Below, one piece after another: positions 58,518 through 64,000 of a DNA stretch of 64,000 bases; position 1 is the stretch's first letter; every line of letters starts with the position of its first letter. Both the position numbers and the translations under genes were made by a program. The stretch is from Plantago major (lineage: Eukaryota > Streptophyta > Magnoliopsida > Lamiales > Plantaginaceae): contig CM048840.1 in the NCBI GenBank assembly GCA_026545765.1, forward strand, positions 22,510,765 through 22,574,764. Reading direction: 5' to 3'. The notes under the pieces were generated by a model. It did not search any database, was not told where the DNA came from, and saw only the letters and a program-made list of their open reading frames with translations.

Positions 58518-58925
58518 GAATTACTGTTGTGTGTGTGAGTTTTTATAATTGAGGGAATTTATGTTGTGACGGTAGGTTTTTGCATCTGACGCGCTGAGAA
58601 AAAAAGAGTAGATGAAAAGTTCGGACTTATCTGGGAGATTTATCTGGTGTATGTGGGTTTTTGCATCAGTGAAATTTATTTTGTGTCCGTGAGTTTTTGC
58701 ATCTGTGAGATTTATGTTGTGACTGTGAGTTTTTATAACTGGGGAATTTATGTTGTGTCTGTGAGTTTTTATAACTGGGAAATTTATGTGTCTGTGAGTT
58801 TTTATAATTGGGAAATTTATGTTGTGTTTGTGAGTTTTTATAACTGAGAGATGTTGTGTCTGTGAGTTTTTATAACTGGGGAATTTATGTTGTGTCTGTG
58901 AGTTTTTATAACTGGAGGAATTAAC
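58518..58925. repeat. Minisatellite, ~36-bp unit, about nine copies
   Basis: The unit is close to tgtgtctgtgagtttttata + actggggaatttatgt. Copies vary between 'ataact' and 'gcatct' forms and one is shortened. One frame is open across part of it, but the repetition shows this is not a gene. Confidence 0.88.
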
Positions 58926-59551
58926 GTTGACCGCGCGCTAGTCTGACAGCTGACCGCGGGCAACTTAAAAAAGTGGTGGCTTTTCCTATTCTGATGGAAA
59001 GTTAGGCATTTTTCTAGAATTTGTATAAATTAAGTACTCAATTGCACGACTCTAATACTTGTCCACTTATATAATACACAGTTAGGTACGGCGTCTAACA
59101 AGTTCGGTACTTATATAGGGTGGGTGTAAATTAGACATAGACACGTGAGAGTTACCTTAAGAATATATAAACCTATGATTGGTCGGTATTGGATACTCCT
59201 CTCCTCTCACCGTTCCAAATTCACAAACTCAACTACTTGTAAATACTCGTTTTGTAAAGTTGAAATTTGAGCAAAGAAAATAGGAGTATAAATCACGTGG
59301 CCAACTACACCATCAAACGTCTTAGAAATCTTAATTGAAATCCAACAAAAGTCCAAATAGGGTGAGAGTTGAAAAAAAAAAATCAACGGTAAGGGAGGCC
59401 AATTGAGGCAAGCAACATGGAAACACAATTATTACTATAAATTTATGATTTATGGGTCATGTGTATACTATAATACTATAAATTCTCACTCAGCTGATTG
59501 ATACTCCTACATAAGAGATAACAAAAGTTGAAGCACATATTAGCAGGCAAT

Positions 59552-61112
59552 ATGGAACCAAAGTTAACAAGATTAGGCAGTTCTCTCAAGGTGCCTATTG
59601 TGCAAGATTTGGCCAGGGATGCATTAGACACAGTTCCACCGCGCTACGTGCACCCTGATCTTGATTCCATAATCGTATCCGATCAATCTTCATCGTCCCA
59701 AGTCCCTGTAGTCGATATGAAAATGCTTCTCGCTGGAGATTCAGTGGATGCAGAGCTTGATAAGCTGCACAACGCATGCCAAGAATGGGGATTTTTTCAG
59801 GTACTTGTTTAGAATTTGAAATTAATAAGTTCCATGCATTGTCCATGTAATGGTACATTGGTTAACTTCACAAACATAAATTTTTGGGTTTGATAATGTT
59901 GCAGCTGATCAACCATGGGGTAGACTTTGTTGTGGTGGAGAAAATGAGGTTCGAAATTCAAGAATTCTTCAATCTTTCAACAGAAGAAAAGAAGAAGTAT
60001 AGTCAAGAGCCAGGGGACATTGAAGGTTATGGCCAAGCCTTTGTTGTATCAGAAGAACAAAAGCTTGATTGGGCAGACATATTTTACATAGTCACCTTAC
60101 CAACCTCTCTGCGAAAGCCGCACCTAATTCCCAAGCTTCCAGTTTCGTTCAGGTAAATAATCGTACATAAAGGGAAAAAAAATTGGTGGATAGGTTGAGT
60201 TATGTTCAGTACATTATCGAGTTTGAGCCTTGTAGATGTAGCAGAACAAAAGGTAATTTAATTTTGGTTAGCCATCTCTGTCTGGATTGTAATTTTTTTA
60301 CTTTACAATCACATGCCTAATCGAAATATTTTTCTCTTCGCACATCATATGAAATTGTAAGGCATAAAGTAGATGATAATAATTACACATTGAGCATTGA
60401 GTTTTAGTATAATTTAGACTTTGTGTTTGTAGGGATGCAATAGAAGCATATGCAGCAGAAGTGAAAATTCTGGCAATGAAGATTCTGAAGCTAATGGCAA
60501 ATGCTTTACAAATGAAAGAGGAAGACATGAATAGTCTGTTCGACGAAGGGATGCAGGCGATGAGAATGAATTATTATCCTCCCTGTCCCCAGCCAGAGCT
60601 TGTTACCGGTCTCTATCCTCACTCAGACGGAGTTGGTCTCACAATTCTCCTCCAAGTCAATGAAATGGAAGGTCTCCAAATTAAGAAGGATGGGGTTTGG
60701 ATTCCTGTTTCTCCACTCCCTAATGCATTTGTCATCAATATTGGGGATATTTTGGAGGTAATGATTTATTTGCAGATAACAAGAAGATATAAAATTTATG
60801 GTCTTAAGTCTAATTTTTAGCAGCTTACAATATGTAGAAGTGATTGCAAACACTTTCTTTGGTTTACAGATTGTGACAAATGGTGCTTACAGAAGCATTG
60901 AGCACAGAGCTACTGTGAATTCCGAAAAGGAGCGGCTTTCAATCGCCACATTTCTCAGCACGAAACTGGATGGTGATCTTGGCCCTGCATCAAGCATTGT
61001 CACTCCTGAAACTCCAGCACGATTTCGAAGGATTAGCACGGTTGACTTTTTCAAGGAACTGTTTTCGAGGAAGCTTAACGGGAAATCATTTGTCGATACC
61101 ATGAGAATTTAG
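59552..61112 (+). CDS. 2-oxoglutarate/Fe(II)-dependent dioxygenase, SRG1-like
   Basis: Four exons, 59552-59800, 59905-60152, 60433-60757 and 60870-61112, encode 354 aa. The start [20 protein letters not shown] matches the usual start of SRG1-type enzymes; an in-frame ATG eight codons upstream (59528) is the alternative. The DIOX_N domain ([10 protein letters not shown]…[14 protein letters not shown]) is followed by the 2OG-Fe(II) domain. H229 and D231 in [16 protein letters not shown] and H286 in [10 protein letters not shown] bind iron; R296 and S298 in KERLSIATF bind 2-oxoglutarate. SRG1-like members of the DOXC class act in specialised metabolism, for example O-demethylation or norcoclaurine-synthase-like steps, so the substrate cannot be read from sequence. 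It appears intact and cytosolic. Confidence 0.94.
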
Positions 61113-62175
61113 ATGAAATTAAACTCTGTGCATACCAAGCAGAGCAGCTCAGTTTCTGAATATCTGGTTGGAACAACGAGTTCCTTTTTAACACAAATCT
61201 CTGTTTATATGTATCAAAATTGAAATAATGAGCTCTTATGCTCAATTTATATACAATCAATATGTAATCAGTAGTTAGGAACCAATCCATATCCATTAGA
61301 GCCTTAATAAAGTCCTATTAGGCTCTGTTGGAGTAAGTTACCAATATGTTTTTCAGTTAGTTTCTGAAGATACATGTACTTGTAATAATTAGGATTTGTA
61401 ATTCTCTCTTTCTACTGGATCTTTTTTGGGAGAAAGTTTTCCAACTTACATGTCGAGTTTAAGATCTTCACGCAAGTAGTGTCGTATAATCGAGTTATAT
61501 TAACACGTGGAATTATGAGATATTTCAACACGCATACATCAGCTATTCAAACTAACAGGCTGCTTCTATTATGCTTCCTCATGTTTATCAGTTTATGCCA
61601 GTTCGAACTAGCAACATTTTATACGACTGAACGTCATTCTTTCAGCAATGGATGTTAAAAGTTACTATTATGACTCCAAGTCTTCAATTGTAGCTCAATC
61701 TGGACCTATGCTTAATACAAACGAAAACAAGGTGTCTCATCGTATGGTTAACATACATGGGGACGGACAAGACGTAGCTTTTGATGCGAAGTTAATTAAT
61801 TTAGTGTTGCTTTCAAAAGAAAAATACAAACCAATAGAACATGAAAGGTTCTTAAACAATTTAGTGTTGCTTTCAAAAGAAAATTAATACAAACCAATAG
61901 AACTGAAAGGTTCTTAAACAGTTTACTGTTATACAAGCACAACTAAATACAAAACCAACAGAAACTGCCTGAAAATATATAGTACTACTATATATTACCA
62001 AAATTGATTGGAATACAATATGTTAAGTTGCTAGCTAGCTTGCTACATATGCCAGCAACTCTGTCTTACAAAACCAAGACATATATATAGTACTACTTCT
62101 ATATCATTAGAGACCAAAACTATAAAACCAAAGATAACTCTGATTCCTCTGCATTATTATGAGTATATAATTTGC
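61113..62175. other. Intergenic, with a 60-bp tandem duplication
   Basis: Between the convergent oxygenase and glutaredoxin genes. At 61799-61920 a 60-bp unit (aatttagtgttgctttcaaa…) occurs twice in tandem with minor differences. An open stretch at 61648-61887 covers it but has no domain, so I do not call it a gene. Confidence 0.7.
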
Positions 62176-62484
62176 CTATACCCATATAGCATTAGCCTTG
62201 ATAAGAAGTGGCTTGAGCTCATCATTGAGACTGAGATTCATAACCTCATTAGAGCCACCAACAAACTTTTTTCCTATGAACACGGCTGGGACACCCGGGT
62301 CGCACCCTAGTTCAATCAAGGCTTTCTCCATTCGACGTCCATTTGAAAGCTGATCAAGCATATAAACAGCAGGGTTTGCACCGAAACCACGTATCACCGT
62401 TTCAATTGCATGTGAAATGCAGCAGTTAGTTTTGCTGAAGATCACCACTGAGCTCTCACCCCCTAATTTCATCACTGTATCCAT
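62176..62484 (-). CDS. CC-type glutaredoxin (ROXY/GRXS class)
   Basis: Intronless, 102 aa, start ATG at 62484 (MDTVMKLGGESSVVIFSKTN), matching the usual length of this plant-specific class. The active site is C21-C22-I23-S24, the CCxS type. The glutathione-binding segments are GVPAVFIGKKFVGGSNEVM, and the C-terminus is KANAIWV. CC-type glutaredoxins bind TGA bZIP factors in nucleus and cytosol and act in flower development, nitrate signalling or defence. A C-terminal ALWL/ALWA-like motif matters for some of these roles; here it reads AIWV, as in GRXS1-S8-like members, which fits a nitrogen-related subgroup by inference. Appears intact. Confidence 0.94.
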   Translation of the reverse strand: MDTVMKLGGESSVVIFSKTNCCISHAIETVIRGFGANPAVYMLDQLSNGRRMEKALIELGCDPGVPAVFIGKKFVGGSNEVMNLSLNDELKPLLIKANAIWV

Positions 62485-63512
62485 GTTCAAGAAATCCTGA
62501 AATGTGAGGAAAGATATAATATACTGATGTATTTGAGAATTTTATATGAAGATGAATTATCAACTTTGAGCTTGGGAGACAAGGCATGCATGAAGATGTA
62601 TATATAGGGCATTTGATCCACTTGAATGTCATGTCAAAAAGATTTCATAAAATATGCTCAAGATAAATAGAAAGATTATTGACAAGTTAATGTGCATATG
62701 AAATTAAATGGAGTACTGAGATCTATGCTATTATCTTTATGATATTCCAGAATATATTTCTTTATATGGATTCAGGATATTGACATGCATATTACAAATC
62801 GCGTATTTCAATAGTTTAGGAAAATTAGTTGCTAGTTGATTAGATAGTTGAAATTAATCGAAATTTAAGTTACATGAGCGAACTTATCAGATCATTAGCT
62901 ACGAGCTAAACGCTTACACAACATATTAAATTGTTTTTGTCAAATGATCAAATAACTCATCCATTTGTAATGTAACCTGATAAGTTCGTGCTAAACATAG
63001 ACTGGATGTCTGCATAAATGATTTACCTCCTTCGCTCCCCTTTCCCAGAGAACAAGGTAGTAGTGACTTCTCAGAATGTGTAAATTAAGGCAGCCATGCA
63101 AGTGTCCGGCCGTACGTACCACTAGTACAAGTGATGATAAGATAACATAGAACAACATATATATTCCACATTCTCCAATCTCCACAGACAGTGTACTTGC
63201 CACCATTACTAAATATACTGAAGCAGATCCTGATTACATGTGTCTTACAGCCTTCACACTAGTACTGTAAAGAAAAGGCAGATTCGTTTGTAATGAAATG
63301 AATCCTTGGCCATATATTATCAATCGCAATCGAATATTAATTTGACTAGCATAGTTGCATGACAATGGCCTAGTTCATAATGTCGGTTTGGGCAATATTC
63401 TCTCAAATTACTGATAATTGTCACCTGCACATAAGCTTATCCAAAGATGGGATCTAAATTAACGAACGTGATTAATCTAGTAGTAATAGAAAACACAGAA
63501 ACAACCTCATGT
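62485..63512. other. Upstream region of the glutaredoxin gene
   Basis: AT-rich, no gene seen. A candidate TATA (tatatata on the minus strand, 62599-62606) lies about 115 bases before the ATG. Confidence 0.5.
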
Positions 63513-64000
63513 GTTGCGATTCAACAATCAATCGATAACCAATCGAACAATCGATCAAACTAAACAAGAATCCATCGAAAAACTCAGAACAATAAAAAAA
63601 CGCGATGATTTACGTGGTTCGGCAAATGTCTACATCCACGGGAGTAACCAGAGATTCTTTTATTAATCAATACAATGACACTGATACAACAAAACTTCAA
63701 CAATGTCGATTTACAAAGAAAAATGGAAATCTGAGAACAGAAACGAGAGGAAGAAGAAGATGACGGTTAATTCCGTTATGAGAGAAAATACGTAATAATG
63801 AACAGTAGAAGCGCAAAACTATTTATACTACTCTCCTCCGCCTTATGACGTCATGCCACGATGCATCAGCCAATCAGAAGCCAGCAACGCACACCAATAA
63901 AGTAGAAACATGTTTTTAACTCGCTTATTACATTTATTCATCCCTCAAGAACAAACACCACATAACAGAAACAATGTTGATGCATTTATTCATTCTTCTT
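63513..64000 (-). mobile_element. Probable LTR of a retrotransposon, cut by the window end
   Basis: The edge is tgttgcgattcaaca. The conserved block gatttacgtggttcggca…acatccacggg is a signature found in many plant LTRs. On the minus strand a TATA-like tataaatag lies at about 63825-63833, consistent with an LTR in reverse orientation. No coding part is within the window and the other end is not visible. Family (perhaps Ty1/copia) and state cannot be judged. Confidence 0.45.

Larger units (their letters stand above)
55579..59551. other. Intergenic between SirB and the oxygenase
   Basis: Gene-poor. From 56776 (tgtaacagcccaaaa) the sequence looks like the start of a Ty3-type LTR (TGTAACAGCCC is a frequent LTR start) and may extend to ~58500. 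No matching end or second copy was found, so this is only a possible solo-LTR fossil. A MITE and a minisatellite are listed separately. The oxygenase promoter is probably within the last few hundred bases. Confidence 0.4.

Noticed and set aside
58647-58847. 66-aa open frame with repeated SFYNWEIYV
   Set aside because: It is the ~36-bp minisatellite read in one frame.
60160-60290. Third SINE copy in intron 2 of the oxygenase (gagtttgagccttgtagatg)
   Set aside because: Only a short box B-like match; the rest does not align with the other two copies.
61648-61887. 79-aa open frame
   Set aside because: Half of it is a 60-bp tandem duplication and there is no recognisable domain or codon bias.

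Overview
The window is a piece of a plant nuclear genome, most likely a eudicot. The genes have GT-AG introns and AT-rich non-coding DNA, and several products belong to plant-only or plastid pathways (MIZ1/DUF617, plastid DPE1, SirB ferrochelatase, CC-type glutaredoxin). The transposon load (Stowaway MITEs, tRNA-derived SINEs, hAT, PIF/Harbinger, a MULE with a plant mobile domain gene) also fits. I cannot name the family or species from sequence alone.

Layout. 0.3-5.9 kb: two convergent genes for small membrane proteins, one plastid-like and one single-pass. 5.9-9.5 kb: gene-free, with a diverged tandem duplication. 9.6-10.3 kb: an intronless MIZ1-like gene. 10.3-18.4 kb: an inverted TRIM-like fossil, an unrecognised 78-aa gene, an orphan first exon, a TA microsatellite and a satellite-like array with telomere-like hairpins. 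18.5-25.5 kb: the plastid 4-alpha-glucanotransferase DPE1, resolved into 16 exons that join into one open frame, with an inverted Stowaway pair in intron 4. 28-36 kb: a decayed PIF/Harbinger element split by a 5.2-kb hAT with an exact 8-bp target duplication. That hAT carries exon-like pieces of a CGGC thioredoxin and of the exon-junction protein Y14. 38.9-42.0 kb: a second PIF/Harbinger element with TIRs and a TAA duplication. 43.2-44.7 kb: a GH28 polygalacturonase with one altered catalytic-motif residue. 45.6-52.4 kb: a MULE with TIRs of about 0.5 kb, a transposase-OTU gene and, divergently, a plant mobile domain gene. 53.0-55.6 kb: sirohydrochlorin ferrochelatase SirB. 59.6-61.1 kb: an SRG1-like 2-oxoglutarate oxygenase. 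62.2-62.5 kb: a CC-type glutaredoxin. The window ends in what looks like an LTR edge.

The host genes do not form a cluster or pathway. DPE1 (starch/maltotriose metabolism) and SirB (siroheme synthesis) both act in plastids but are not otherwise linked here. The most unusual content is in the transposons: host-exon capture in the hAT, and the protease plus PMD cargo of the MULE, whose two genes diverge from a compact promoter packed with TTGAC cores. The DNA transposon genes are all broken, so mobility would need other copies elsewhere in the genome.
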